A DNA stretch of 64,000 bases from Liolophura sinensis (GCF_032854445.1 NC_088301.1:30862402-30926401), one strand, 5' to 3'. Positions 1 to 12,139 are shown, counted from the first letter of the stretch. Notes: generated from the sequence alone by a model not told the origin. Numbers and translations: made by a program.

Positions 1-324
1 CAAGCTCTATAAAACCATCCGAAGATATTTCTCTATCACATTACTATCACAATACGTGTTACAAAGACCATATTGCGGCGACAATGTCTGATCATAAAGC
101 AATAGATGACATTAAGGACAATTGTCATTTAAATCAAGGTATTTTAATTAAAATATTGTATTACCACCCCATGGAATTATATTAAAGCTATATATGACTG
201 TATAGATACATTTACATACATGTAGATACATTTAAGTCAATAAAATAATCGGTCAACTTTTATCAAGATGACGTTCAAATGCTAGTAATTAAGTATGTTT
301 ATCACCAGTATGTGATTTTCTCAT

Positions 325-436
325 TTATTGCATTGCTGTTTTACTTCGTGCTGAAGAATATTTCACATATACGACTGCCAGCATTACGGTAAGAGGAAAT
401 GGGGCAGAGCCCAGGGCAAACACACGACCATCAGAA
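325..436 (-). mobile_element. SINE-A fragment
   Basis: Body of the window's main tRNA-derived SINE (here 'SINE-A') in reverse orientation: the block AGAATATTTCACATATACGA, then a CCAGCATTA block and a GGGCAGAGCCC block. Diverged and truncated; the tRNA-like head is missing. Confidence 0.7.
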
Positions 437-445
437 CATGGCAGC

Positions 446-560
446 TCGAGTTGATCGGTGCAGGACTTGCACCGCATACAAATTGTCTTCAATCAGCCCA
501 AGATTGACCAAACAGGCTCACGAGCGTCGTTGACTGATACAAAGGGTAATTCAGAAATTC
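446..560. repeat. Dispersed repeat shared with 11,430-11,560
   Basis: This stretch matches the start of the element at 11.43 kb (shared words GGACTTGCACCGC, ACAAATT and AGCCCAAGA). It is probably a fragment of the same SINE-B type or a linked repeat. The short reading frame across it is not a credible gene. Confidence 0.5.
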
Positions 561-649
561 TTGGCTCGAAGATGGTATTGAACCTGCATCTGGTGTCTTC
601 GATTAATGGAGTCTACTGCGTTAACACCCTCTCGTGGTATGAGGACAAA

Positions 650-1010
650 CTCATGTAGAGGAGCATATCAGCTCCGGTAGAGAACGGTTGAACGAGTATA
701 CCAGGCTCGATGTCGTGGGACATCTCACCGTCTCTGCTACTCCGGAGTCGCTCAGGCTACTAATGAACCACCTCCCGCTTCTGTCTGGTGGTAAAAGGAC
801 AAGCTAGTGCTGAGGAGTGGATCAGCTCGGGTAAGGAGCGGTGGAAGATCCTCTAGACCCTCGCCACTGTTTTCCAGTAACAGTTACAAGTACCACTAAA
901 CCACCTGCTGCTCCCTTCGTGTGGCGTGAGGACAGACTTAAGAGGAGGAGCAGATCGGGTGAGGAGCGGTGACACTTTCTAGACCCTCTCTGCGGCTCTC
1001 TAGTCACAAA
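650..1010. repeat. Degenerate tandem repeat, about 120-bp unit
   Basis: About three diverged units recur with the order 'gaggacaaact..aggagcatatcag..gagcggt..ctctagaccctc'. A related phrase, ACCAGGCTCGATGTC, recurs near 1,430. No gene is seen. Confidence 0.55.
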
Positions 1011-1679
1011 CCTCGTTCGTCCCTGTAAATGTGATAACTACATGTATGTACTATACATTCTGCTGTCGTGAAAAAGTGTATTAATGCTTGTTTTGCTCTT
1101 CTATCACAGTGCACAGATGAAAGTTTAGATGAATTAAATGGTACGTAGACATGTAGGCCTGTGACAAATGTACTTTAAATATTCGACAACTGTTGAAATA
1201 CTTCTGTACTTCACATTATCAGTTGAGAATTAGAAAAGAAATAAAGTCGTAAATGATTGACAGGGTAAAACTTGATAGGTTGGCTCTGTTTAAACTCGTG
1301 CACACCACCATACATTAAACGAAAGCCAGCAGTTGAATGATAGTTGTTGCTAAACTATCCGTGAACTAGATTATACACCGGTTCAAAAATCCTTTGCAAT
1401 TAAACTGGGTCAAGTAACAAAACCAGTATACCAGGCTCGATGTCATGGGACATCACACAAATTCAGAAAAAGTTTCAAATAAATTAAAACAGGTTTTGGG
1501 GAGATAACTGACGTGCTACATTGTACAGTATGACAAGCATTGTGTCAACTCAGCCAATTTTTTAGCCTTCCAAGCACAGAACAACCCAGATTAACGAAAT
1601 CACTGAACATCGTGCACACGCATAACTTGCAATCCTCCTGCGGCAGATTGCCCGTACACATGTAGCTTCCGTGTAGATC

Positions 1680-2110
1680 ATGCGGGCCCGCGCACATCCT
1701 GCATCCGCCCCCCCTTAACATCCTGTAGCGCCCCGCACTTCATTAACTTTTCCTGTAGATCATGTGGCCCCCCCGCACATCTTGCAGCTCCTGTTAACAT
1801 CACGTTGGGCACCGCATATCATCCAGCTTCACTGTAGATAAAGTGGGCCCCCACACGTCTTGCAGCTTCCTTTAATATTCCGTAGGGCCCCACACATCAT
1901 GCAGCTTCACTGTAGGTCATATGGGCCCCCGCACATTCTGTAGGTCCCGCACATCATCCAGCCTCACTGTGGGTTATGTGGTTTCCCGCGCATCATCCAG
2001 CTTCCCTGTAGATCGTGGGGGCCCACGCACATCTTGTAGAGCCCCGTGCATCATCCAGCTTCCCTGCGCATCCTGAAGCTCCCTCGAACATTTTGCAGGA
2101 CCTCCCCCGC
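1680..2110. repeat. GC-rich degenerate minisatellite
   Basis: Roughly a dozen imperfect units of about 30-45 bp alternate 'gcacatcctgcagc' with 'tccctgtagatcatgtgg'. Units vary in length, so this is an old array. Overlapping short frames on both strands come from the repeat. Confidence 0.7.
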
Positions 2111-2419
2111 ACATCCTGCAACTCCCCAAATCAGTCATTAGCTTACAAAAGATATACATGTAAGTCATGTTTGACGCCTGTGGACTATTGTTGGATTTGA
2201 CACAGTCACAATCACAAGACAAAACTTTATAAAAAAAAGTGCATACACACTTGTCATATATATACTTAATAAATATTTGAACCGTCAGGGTTTGTCTTTT
2301 AAATCCGTATAAATCACACCGGGGTGTATAGACATAAACAGACTCTCTTCAGAATTCATAATGGTGCATCGAAATATTTTCCACCAAAGGGCGCGATCTA
2401 GAGGCCTGTATGGTGAATA

Positions 2420-2668
2420 TTTATTAATTTATTTTATTTGATTGGTGTTTTACGCCGTACTCAAGAATATTTCAATTATAAGACGACGGCCAGCATTATG
2501 GAAGGAACAAACCTGGCAGAGCCCTGGAGATACCCACGGCCATCCGCAGGCTGCTGTCAAACCTTTCCACGTACAGCCGAGGAGGAGGCCAGCATGACCG
2601 CATTGTTGAGAATCTTTAGGGTAATTACGCTGCGCTAGCGCTCTAACCAACTGACCCACGAACACCCC
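2420..2668 (-). mobile_element. SINE-A, near full length
   Basis: Near-complete SINE-A in reverse orientation: TTTATT tail and GATTGGTGTTTTACGCCGTA on the left, the conserved body in the middle, and a tRNA-like head at the right end (reverse of a GTTAG..CAGTTGG A-box region). Confidence 0.85.
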
Positions 2669-3104
2669 CTGTATGGTGAATAAGCCATACATGTATTAGT
2701 GTACACAGATGGTTTAGGAGAAATGATCACACAATTCTGGCCACCGTTTAAAAGACGTACGACGGTAAACCTCAAGCATGCATACATACAGCCCGTTTAA
2801 ATGCCCACCTTTGTATTCATTCCTAAACTACATAACTCGCATAGCTTGTCGCAGGTCCTTAAACATTGTATTACATTTTTTTTATTTCTTCCTGAGTCAT
2901 TGTCCGACCTACATTTTCGATTTGTTTAGGTTACAGCCTGCACTGTAATTCAGTCCCACGTTCTCGAGGCTTCGGTGTTAATGAGTTTAGTGCCATTGTA
3001 CGCAGGGTGTACCTTCTGGAAATATGTATCGGTGTTGTAAACATGCTTACAATCAAAACATTCAGAATTTTCTTTTCTATAGTCTATAAAAATGAGCAAT
3101 GGAG

Positions 3105-3215
3105 TTGTGAAGCTCGCAGTCATTCACTCAAGTCCACTTGTGAGTAGTCATTCACTCAAGTCCACTTGGGAGCAGTTATTTACTGAAGTCCATTTGAGAG
3201 CAGTCATATTAACTG
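3105..3215. repeat. Three-copy 31-bp tandem repeat
   Basis: The phrase 'cattcactcaagtccacttg' occurs twice, followed by a diverged third copy, at about 31-bp spacing. Confidence 0.7.
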
Positions 3216-3562
3216 TTATTCACTATGAAGGATTTTGCTGGGTTTGGAGACATCGGCTTTCACACCATTCGGCATTCGCCATTAGTACTCCATTTACGTG
3301 ATTTTGGAGCTTGTATTGCTCATTGTTTCTGTGTGCCATTATGTATATTTCATCCCCGTTTCCCTGAAAGTGACTTTGTGTATATTTCTGAAGAAACATA
3401 CGTTGACAGTCGGCTTCACGGACGCTACTGTCAACCCCTTACGCCTTGCAGTTGGGGAACAAACCATTGACTATCATCCGCAAATTGAGGAATTCATCTT
3501 AACTGTGGATTCTACCTTTGCGTGGACTGAGTTGCCTTTGGAAACCGGAATATTCCATCTGG

Positions 3563-3565
<3 letters not shown>

Positions 3566-3640
<75 letters not shown>
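3566..3640. repeat. (TA)n microsatellite
   Basis: Uninterrupted TA dinucleotide run of about 75 bp. The Tyr/Ile-rich frames across it are artefacts. Confidence 0.97.
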
Positions 3641-3644
<4 letters not shown>

Positions 3645-3699
3645 TTATATATTACTTTCAGTTGAATTATTTGTATATTTTGTTAAAATATAGGTATTG

Positions 3700-5280
3700 A
3701 ACTTATTCAAGCGTGTGTTTCTTTGTTTTATCTTGTGTAACGCCAAACGTTTATCGGAGAGTTAAACAAGTCAGTTCTTCCTCATCTTTACTCTTTAACA
3801 GTGGTACCTTACAGAGACCCATATATAGAACCATTAACTGGGAATAGGAGAAAAGTAGGTGAATTCCAAACTCAGTCTGCACGAGGCGCAGGCCTACAGT
3901 GGAGTACTTCTTAACCTCTTCAGATTGAAGACAGTTTTAGGTCACCGAAGACTTCCGTTAAGAGCAGTGATATTCTTATATCGAAATGAATTTAAACATA
4001 GTCAGTCTGCTGTCCTCAGACACCTAGCCGCACACTCCATTAAATCTATCGCCTACTCATCGTTCTGATTAAAATGACCAGTCACAAAAAACGGTTCTAA
4101 ACTGCGGCAGAAATGCCTTGGTTAAATGTTGTGTGTCACGTGAGGATTTCAGGTGTGTGAAGCTTGATGCATCAAATGCTTGCACCTTACAAAGTTTCTT
4201 ATGTTTTACAATGGCTATAATTCTCTTGTAAGTAAGTATAGACAAGGCCTCCAGAAATTCTGGCACTCTGTATCGTTACTGTGTCTTAATTGTATTAATC
4301 TTTATTCGGCTTAACCCGGGGCTATAGCTGTATATTCATCGTCAATTAGATCGCCGCGATGGATATATGAACAGTTGCAATCAAAGCGTAACTGAGATAC
4401 ATATTTTATTCCTGACAACTTATATTCTAGCAGGGTACACCCTTTGAAGACTCAACAGCCTAAAACGTACCTTGCATCTTTCCAACATCACTGAAAACTG
4501 TTGATTACTTCTCTTTGCATGACTCTTATTTGCGTATTTTATGTACTTTTTTAGTTCTTTGGTAATTTACATGTATGGATGGAAATTTGCCTTGCAATTA
4601 TTGACCCTGGACGTCCATCTTGGTTGACGGCTGGTATACGAATGTATGTTGCGATGCATAGATTTACTGATAAACCAGCATCAAAAACATCCACTAAGCG
4701 ACATATCAGTCAAATAAACGTGCACTTTTCTGGATATTGCGGATCCATTGCAATTAATACATCATGGAGCCCTAAACATTATGGCGTGCTAACACTTCAT
4801 GGCGATTCTGTGCTCAGATCAAGAGTTACACTCAATTCCAGACCCAGAATGGTAAAAATGAGGCTCAAAAAATATAGACAGTTCGTTTTATGTTGATTCG
4901 ATTTGTGCATGTACTCTGGCTAAGATCTGGAGCTTGCAGTTCCGAACATACGCTCACCGAAATATTGACTCCAGCATGGAAACGTGAGTCAGTTCCGTGA
5001 CTCGCTCATATGCAACAGCATGCACATTTCAACAACTGTGGGGCACTCAAATTAATAACAATGGAAGAAAATTGTCATGGTAATTGGGAATAATATCTGA
5101 TTGTCACTGAGACATGAACACCTATATGGTATATTTCTCAAGCATAGAAATTTGGTGCACAGAAAGTCAAAGTTTCAAGATGATGCCGTGTGCGTTTACG
5201 CCATATATATGGCAAGAGGGGTTACTAAAGGCACGGCAACAGACTTTCGTGTTTGTTGATACAAGAATTCAGAAATAATC
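3700..5280. other. No gene recognised
   Basis: AT-rich sequence with short unrelated frames, none showing a domain. The right end (below 5,289) still resembles the 3'UTR start of the receptor gene, because copy A ends here. Confidence 0.5.
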
Positions 5281-5288
5281 ACAAAGTG

Positions 5289-5466
5289 TCACAAAACCGG
5301 AATTGACATTGTCCTCCCCAGATGCTCATCCTCTGGTAAGGTGTTGTGCTTTGGAATCTCTTCTTTGTCCGCGTCCTTCGTCTCTGTGGGATACGAACTC
5401 TGATCAAGTGGTTCTTCCGCTGATAGCAGCATCATGTCTGAGTGTGACTTTCGTCCGGAGTTTCTT
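5289..5466 (-). pseudogene. Copy A, cytoplasmic-tail exon (exon 14-like)
   Basis: Open frame colinear with the intact gene's last exon. It keeps the D-x-x-L-L motif and the LSAEEPLDQS block. The tail tyrosine is histidine here (KHNTL against KYNTL). Without the intact copy's stop after EDEHL, it runs nine residues further. Homology continues into the 3'UTR. The acceptor reads CAAG rather than CCAG. Confidence 0.85.
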
Positions 5467-5897
5467 CTTGAAAATGCAAGGTAAACGTGCAAGAGTTCTA
5501 GAGAACAAGAAAAATAAGAAAGTTGTGTTAATGTGTTTAAGGATGTGTATCATTAGCACATATAGATCAAAATCTGTCATGAAAGAAAACAAGATAAGAC
5601 CGATCGTAAAGCAACATGGGATTAACCTTGTTTTGAGATCAAGTTCTTTTCAGAAGAATAAACACGAGCATAACAAATACATTTTGTCAGACTTTTACAC
5701 TGATAAGATTTGGAAGACGGCTACAGGCGTCGCCATTACGAGACAAACGCTTGGGTCATATTTGAAGTCGCCAAATGCATAATCTCTAGATAAACCTTTA
5801 ATTTAAACCTGGCAAATGTTGTATATTAATCACCTGAATACATGTACATTCTGCTTTTGTAAATCAAACTGGAATCAAATGATCATTACTTACTCAC

Positions 5898-6035
5898 ATG
5901 AGGTAAATGATGGTAATTATAACCACTATGACGGTTGTAGCAATTGCTAAGCGGTTTCCCAGGACAACGCCTGTGCTGGACGCTCAAGGTCGTACCTCGG
6001 CAAGCCTCGCTAATGCCTCTGAGTCATTCAGGATG
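5898..6035 (-). pseudogene. Copy A, transmembrane exon (exon 13-like)
   Basis: Clearly homologous to the membrane exon at 37,013-37,151, including the run coding for the helix. It has a one-base deletion near its start, an in-frame TGA before the helix and a destroyed acceptor. The donor (ATgtgagt) is preserved. Confidence 0.85.
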
Positions 6036-6164
6036 ATGGGAAGGATGAGAGAACAAAGGATGATACGCAAATGATTATTTATACTGTAAGAACCTCAGAT
6101 TATCTAATTCTCTACTTATATATCTCTCTCAATCTATTGTAAAATGCCCCCATTCTTTACGATG

Positions 6165-6415
6165 CCGCTTTGGTGGACTAATGATCAGACAGTCCTCCTG
6201 TAAGATGAGAGACCCGGAATCAAACCTGACTTTAAAATTGTTCTTGTTGCTTCCTCGCTTGGTGCTCAGCACTGAGAGATTAGAGCCAAGAAACAGTACT
6301 GGTTGGCCCGGTGTCAGTATAGTATGACTGGGTGGGGTGTCGTATCACTTCAGTGACGGTAGTACTTTGGCGGCATGGACTCGCCCAGTCACAAGAAGAC
6401 ACGGGATAACTTAAT
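6165..6415 (+). mobile_element. SINE-B copy
   Basis: Second SINE family ('SINE-B'): head 'gccgctttggtggactaatg' (A-box-like), a B-box-like 'gaatcaaacc', and the body 'ttggcccggtgtcagtata'. It lies between the membrane and EGF blocks of copy A. The 3' tail seen in other copies is missing. Confidence 0.8.
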
Positions 6416-6451
6416 GGCATCTTGGCAGCGTTATCTGGTCACGTGTCCTAC

Positions 6452-6643
6452 CTGTGTTACACCTTATTCCCATCCTGCCAGAGCAAAAACTTTGGTGTCC
6501 ATCCCCCGACCACCACATTCACATCCCAATCAACCGACCCGAACCCCTCCCCCCCCCCCCCCCAACAGATCCCGGATATCCTGTCGCACTCGTGTCGACA
6601 TTCCGCACACAGTCCACACATCTCCATACAGTCTATTCCATAT
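6452..6643 (-). pseudogene. Copy A, EGF exon (exon 11-like)
   Basis: Matches exon 11 of the intact gene over its central and 3' parts, including the donor region (CACAGgtagga). The acceptor and first codons are gone, and the middle is replaced by a low-complexity insert with a homopolymer. Confidence 0.8.
6549..6563. repeat. C15 homopolymer
   Basis: Fifteen consecutive C, inside the decayed EGF block. The length should be treated as uncertain in any assembly. Confidence 0.8.
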
Positions 6644-6801
6644 TGTCAACATAACCAGGAATCAACACGCGTTTACATGGAAGGCTTGTTTTTACTAAAT
6701 TAATAATACATCCTTTTATTATTATAAAGGAACTAATTTAACGACCACAGTTAACAAGTCATGTCAATTACTACTTATTTCCCCAGAGAGATGAAACTTA
6801 C

Positions 6802-6957
6802 CTGTTTTACACACACTTCTCCTGTAAACCCTTGGGCACACCTGCCGTGAAAATTACTGGGGCACACGCCAGTGACTACGTCCCACTGACCCACTCCCAG
6901 TCGGTAACTGCCACAGACGTCTCCACACCCATCACCATTCATAACCAGCAAGGCACG
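6802..6957 (-). pseudogene. Copy A, EGF exon (exon 10-like)
   Basis: Matches exon 10 of the intact gene with both splice sites kept (ctgtag acceptor, gtaagt donor). A one-base insertion near the start and a two-base insertion near the end shift the middle of the exon, and a TGA follows within eight codons. Confidence 0.85.
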
Positions 6958-7639
6958 CTACAGGTTAGAGAGACCAAGTCAATAAGTTTTGGTTTAAATT
7001 TTATCCAAAGGAACTCAATGATTATATGTATACTATTTTTCCGTAAATTTGATTTTGTTCAACACGTGCCGATTGCATACGTTGTTCCGCATCGTTTAAT
7101 GCTTTATTTATGTAGTTCAATTAATTTTTTGTAGAACAGACCCTATCAGATGTCTTGTGTTTGCTATATACAAATGCTCTGGTATGCTAGTTCATGCAGA
7201 TACTTGGTTTGCTTTTGACGTGGAAGAAAGATGATTGCTGGGTTATTCAAATGGGCTTGCCCTAAAGATTTGATATGTTCTGGACTACCCAACGGCACAT
7301 TACTTACAGCGTGATGTTTAATACAGAAACACCCAGACGCCATGGTACACGATACATCTAAATCAAGGCATTGCACCAAGTTGTAGCTTATGTCAATCAC
7401 CAAGGTTATGAGGCAAAAAGATCATAATCTTCATGGAAGTGACAACTTACGTCTTATTTACAGTTGATGTGTGTATGTTAGGGTGTTGCGATGACAAGTT
7501 TGATATTTTTTATCATACTTTATTGTTGTATTCCTTATTTGTGCAAGCCAGATCTATTAATATGTTGGCCCTCTGACCACTGTAGATTGACGTTCATAGC
7601 ACGTCAGCAGGGCGTTTTCCACAGAGGAGCTTTCCACCT
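6958..7639. other. No gene recognised
   Basis: AT-rich stretch with only short frames lacking recognisable domains; no repeat identified. Confidence 0.4.
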
Positions 7640-7725
7640 GTCAATGGTTGGTTTCCCTTGGGCTCGTTTTTCTTCCACCATAACGCTGGCCGCCCTCGTA
7701 CAAGTGAAATATTCTTGATAAATAT
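7640..7725 (+). mobile_element. SINE-A 3' fragment
   Basis: Carries 'ccaccataacgctggccgcc' and 'aagtgaaatattcttga', the 3' half of SINE-A in forward orientation. The final AATAAAT tail is degenerate. Confidence 0.7.
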
Positions 7726-7988
7726 TTACGTTTAAAATTTGCGTATAAATTTCTCCAGCGGAGGCAGCGATGTGAAACCTCACATATACGACAGCTTAAG
7801 AGTTAACTCAACTTAACTTGCCTGTCGTGATGGGTGCCAAGCGCTTGTGGATGCAAAATGACAATTCGACTCAACTGCAATTGTACTTCAATCGTTACGT
7901 GTGTGCCGGTCAATCTTGAAGTCACTCGGCCACCAACGACTGGGACTAACTCCATACGACCAGCTGAGCTGAGGTGAACCTCGTCCTA

Positions 7989-8215
7989 AGATCTCGTGCA
8001 TGGCGAGGTTTAGATCTCTTTGTATGGTGAGCTTTAGATCTCATGTATGGCGAGTTTTAGATTTCGTGTATGGCGAGATTTAGATTTCGTGTATGGCGAG
8101 TTTTAGATCTCGTGTATGGCGAGTTTTAGATCTCTTGTATGGCGAGCTTTAGATCTCGAGTATTGCGAGCTTTAGATCTCGTGTATGGTGAGTTTTAGGG
8201 CTTTTGCATGGCGCG
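7989..8215. repeat. 23-bp tandem array
   Basis: About ten copies of 'agatctcgtgtatggcgagtttt' with few substitutions, many carrying AGATCT. One further unit stands alone at about 8,507-8,538. Confidence 0.9.
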
Positions 8216-8506
8216 ATACTCCTTACGGCGCATATCAGGATACACAAAAACTCTTCTTCAACCTTTGCTTCTAATAATTCTCCATACAAATGCATTTTCT
8301 TTATCTAAAACTATGTACGACATGGTTCTAACTAACACCTGAAACAATTTTAGTCATGAATGCTGATAATAGTTGAGCACAGGGATAATAGTTGTGAGGC
8401 CAAGCGTATGTGCGTAGCTTAAGCTCCAGAGGTTAAGCTTGTCTATTGGTGGCAGTGACGTAAAACGAGTATAGAGCGCTGTAAGGAGTATAGTATATCG
8501 AGCGTG

Positions 8507-8538
8507 AGATCTCGTGTATGGCGAGCTTTAGATCTGGA
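8507..8538. repeat. Isolated unit of the 23-bp array
   Basis: A single 'agatctcgtgtatggcgagc' unit about 290 bp from the main array. Confidence 0.8.
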
Positions 8539-8539
8539 C

Positions 8540-9885
8540 TCATAAAGAAACCAGCACGCCACGAAATGTATATAAAGATCCCTTTGTTAGATTTCTTTGA
8601 GCTCATATGTTAAGATGATGGCTCTCATACAAGCACTGCACAGCCCTAGATATTGAGTCGAATTAAACGACCAAACCAGATTACCAAACTATTACAAAAC
8701 ACCAGTACACAGAAAACTTGTATGACCGAAGTGTATACAGGCATTATCTCATGCCTTTTTCTCCTATATGTTGCTATTTGCTTGTTGGTGAAGACTTCCT
8801 AGTGCATATATGAACAGCTCCTGTTGTATTCCTTTGGTCTTCATAAAATAAATCATACAAAATGTAACACTTAACACGCTTGTGTACAGACAAGTGCATG
8901 AAAGGAAACTAACTTAGTATTTGACATATGATAGTTGTTGCTACATTTATAAGACATCTGGTTTCTTGTAAGTACTATTTGTCAGTATCAATTTATAGTA
9001 TCCTAGTCACTTGTTGTTTAAAAGATAATAATTGGTGACATTTTAAACAATGACATTAGCTGAGTTGTTATTAGGTCAGTCCTTGAGAACTAGATATTGG
9101 ACATTTAGGACAAGAAGTAACCATAGTTTTATCCTTGAGATCATTCTGGTATAGAGTAGTAAGTGGTGATTCTCACGTGGTAATAATCTTGAAAATCGGT
9201 TTATAGTAGGATTTGTGCGGTTATAACAACGACATCGATCGAAGAATTTAACATTACGTTGTCGTTGTTTTGGCAATGATTTCCTTGAAATCTAAGTGTC
9301 AGATTTGATAAAATATGGTTGAGTATGTGGTATATATAATCTAGGCAGCGTTTAATACCAGTACTTACTCATGACGCCATCGTTTTCATGTACATTTTTG
9401 TGAGGTTTACTCTTGAAAAATTAGGTCCTAACGTTTTCTTGAGCCAGCCATTTTGCGCGTAAGTTTTATACATATGGTAATTTTTATGTATATATCGACT
9501 CTTGTAGATGTGAGATAAACCTTTTAATGAACGTCATTGATAAAAGGAATTATTACGACTTTTTGTCATTTAATTGTTCATTTTTAATTTGCATTTACTT
9601 CAGAAGTTTTAAACGTTTGGAGGGAAAAACTTTTCCACGTCAATGATAGTGAAAGGATTTTAGCAGGTTTGTGACTGACGTGGAGCTATTTTGCTGGTTA
9701 GCCAATCACATAACTAGATTCCGTACTTAAGCTCCGCCCACTTTGTTGAAAAGAAGGAGCGTTAGAATGAATATTGAGATAACACTACACATCGTACGTA
9801 TCTGTGCTAAAGTCAAAATATAATCTAAAAACTAGAATTAATCGGATGCCATTAGGTGTAGTCCTTGACCGATGCTGACCAGAAC
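8540..9885. other. No gene recognised
   Basis: AT-rich, no repeat family or credible coding region seen. Confidence 0.4.
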
Positions 9886-9889
9886 GCTT

Positions 9890-10152
9890 CTGTCGTCAGT
9901 GACAGTTAAAGTTCCCTAATACAGATGCACCAAGGATCCACGAACAGATCGGTTCCTGTCGTCAGTGACAGCTGCAGTTCCCGAGTGCGGATGCACCAGG
10001 GATCCACGAACAGATCGGTTCCTGTCGTCAGTGACAGCTGCAGTTCCCGAGTGCGGATGCACCAGGGATCCACGAACAGATCGGTTCCTGTCGTCAGTGA
10101 CAGCTGCTGTTCCCGAGTGGAGATGCACCAGGGATCCACGGACGATTCGTTG
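9890..10152. repeat. 66-bp tandem array (four units)
   Basis: Four units of 66 bp built on 'gatgcaccagggatccacga' and 'cctgtcgtcagtgacagctg'. The first and last units are diverged; the inner units are nearly identical. Because 66 is a multiple of three, frames stay open on both strands as 22-residue repeats. There is no promoter, splice or start context to argue for translation. Confidence 0.92.
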
Positions 10153-10940
10153 ACGGAATCAGGTGGTAAACCATCTCTAGTGAAATTTCGGCAGTGTTTA
10201 AACATTAGTGTGGATGGAGCCTCTGTAAATACTAGATGAAGTATCAGGAACTGGGGAGCTTCTGGGGGTAATAGGTTCACCATCATGATATATTCTACTG
10301 TGTTTTGATGAATTAGAAACACCACCACATTTCTATCATCAACATAGGCCTACTTGTAGAGAAAAAAGGCTGTTTTTGTTTAATGATGAACTGAACATTC
10401 TGTCTGGACATTCATGAATTCATATTTATTTCACCACTGGAATTTATGGTTTTTCTTCAGCCTATAATATGGAAGCCGGATTATTGAAATAAGGAAGAAC
10501 AGAATCTACGTGGAACTCAAAATCATGTAGCGGTGCCTCTACAAGTTTGGTGTAAATGTTTACATCATCCTGTGTACCAAAATTCACAAGGCGCTAGAGT
10601 GAATGAGTTCACGAGAAGTGGTAGTCACCATAGACTTTCAGAGTAAAAAGGAAATATAATCGCTCTACACTTGAAGAGTGATAAGGATTAGCAGAAATAC
10701 CCGCTACATTCTGAATAATCAATGTCCGTTTTGTAATTCTAAGTATAATTGTATTCATACGTGGCACATATGCAAGTTACTGGATTCGTCATTCTCTTGG
10801 TGTGGAAACGAATACAATAGATATTTTCATGTTTATGCATAAATATATAAATGTATTTTTTATTTTGTATCATGTATCATACATATTACGACGGGCACAA
10901 TTATTCTAATCAAGAGTACTTCAGTGAGAAGAGGTCTGAC
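10153..10940. other. No gene recognised
   Basis: AT-rich, nothing identified. Confidence 0.4.
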
Positions 10941-10944
10941 AGCA

Positions 10945-11073
10945 ACTTACGGTTGGTCGTAGGTTTCCCACAGGGCTCTGCGCGGTGTCCTCCCACCATG
11001 ATGCTGACAGCTGTCGTATAAGTGAAATATTCATGAGTACGGCGTATAACATCAATCAAATAAATAAATAACA
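10945..11073 (+). mobile_element. SINE-A 3' fragment
   Basis: Forward SINE-A from the 'gtttccc..gggctctg' block to the 'atcaatcaaataaataaata' tail. Confidence 0.8.
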
Positions 11074-11429
11074 AATCATTGAGAAGATGGCATTACCATG
11101 CTCGTGTATTATATTAAAGCTGTATATAAACACATAATTTATGAGTACATGTGTATACATTTACTTGAATAAATTAATCTGTCTGCGTTAATCGGCATGA
11201 CTTTTGAATGTTTGTAATTCAGTGTGTTGATTGGTTGTGATTTTCATACGAAATTGTATACTTGTAACATGTACACCTTAACTTATAAAAAATAAAGCCC
11301 ATTCAATCTTTTAAAAGTTATAATTGATTTGATGGGTCATCGTTTAAGAGCTACACGCGACAACAATTTTTGATTTCATTTAATTTTAGTTGTTGTTTAG
11401 CGCAATATTTTTCCACATGAACCACAGCA

Positions 11430-11857
11430 GTCCGATTGATGTGAGCTGGACTTGCACCGCGTACAAATTATCTCCAACGAGCCCAAGACTGTCTACTTAG
11501 TCTCATGACTGCCATTGATAGCTTACTCATGCAAAAGGGGAATTCAGATCCAGGGTCAAACCTAGGTCGGGTCATACCTAAGACCTTGAAAAAGGAAACT
11601 GTAGCTCCTCGCTTGGCGTTCAGCATGAAGTTGATATTGCAACGACTGGTTCACTCGGATGAGTATAATTGCTCGGGCGGGGCGGCTGACTTGCCTTCGG
11701 TATTGGTCGTCTCAGTGAACCAGCACTAGATAAAAGAGGGGTGGAAATCCGTTCTGGAACAAGGAGCCACAATGCATGCACTCTAAGAACTCCTTGTTCG
11801 TCATATGACTGAAAACTTGTACGAGCTTAAATCCTAAGCACTGACTCACTCAATGAT
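11430..11857 (+). mobile_element. SINE-B copy, long form
   Basis: Contains the B-box-like 'gggtcaaacctaggtcgg', 'cctcgcttggcgttcagca', 'gcaacgactggttcactc' and the tail 'cgtcatatgactgaaaa' ending in 'gactcactca'. Same family as 17.8 and 23.4 kb; its first 100 bp match 446-560. Confidence 0.8.
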
Positions 11858-11919
11858 GTGTCAAGCCGACCTGTTCTCTAACCGTCAAAGGACAGAACAA
11901 CCTGAATCGACGAAATCCT

Positions 11920-12135
11920 ACAGCACCCCCACCTCCATAGCGGCGCCTCCTTCAGTCATTTCACACATCCTGCTGCACCCCCAACCTCCATAGCGGCGCC
12001 TCCTGCAGTCATTTCACACATCCTACAGCACCCCCATCTCCATAGCGGCGCCTCCTGCAGTCATTTCACACATCCTGCTGCACCCCACACCCATAGCGGC
12101 GCCTCCTGCAGTCATTTCACACATCCTACAGCAAA
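11920..12135. repeat. Tandem array, 52-53-bp unit, four copies
   Basis: Repeats of 'catagcggcgcctcctgcag' plus 'tcatttcacacatcct' and a C-rich spacer. GC-rich and sharply different from its AT-rich flanks. Confidence 0.92.
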
Positions 12136-12139
12136 TGTG

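Larger units (their letters stand above)
5289..6957 (-). pseudogene. Receptor pseudogene copy A (3' exons only)
   Basis: Four exon-like blocks on the - strand match exons 10, 11, 13 and 14 of the intact + strand receptor at 21.96-37.90 kb, in the same order. Exon 10 (6,802-6,957) carries a +1 insertion that brings an early TGA. Exon 11 (6,452-6,643) has lost its first codons and acceptor and contains a 15-base G run on the coding strand. The membrane exon (5,898-6,035) has a TGA ahead of the helix and a CAG-to-CAT acceptor change. Only the tail exon stays open. Exon 12 has no counterpart, and nothing upstream of exon 10 is found next to it, so this is either the far end of copy B displaced by insertions or a third copy. 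The gene was a single-pass EGF-repeat receptor; this copy cannot make it. Confidence 0.85.

Noticed and set aside
3298-3693. 131-codon frame with long Tyr-Ile repeats
   Set aside because: It is the translation of a TA dinucleotide microsatellite.
8000-8215. CRISPR-like regular repeat array
   Set aside because: Units are directly adjacent with no unique spacers, and the DNA is eukaryotic; it is a minisatellite.
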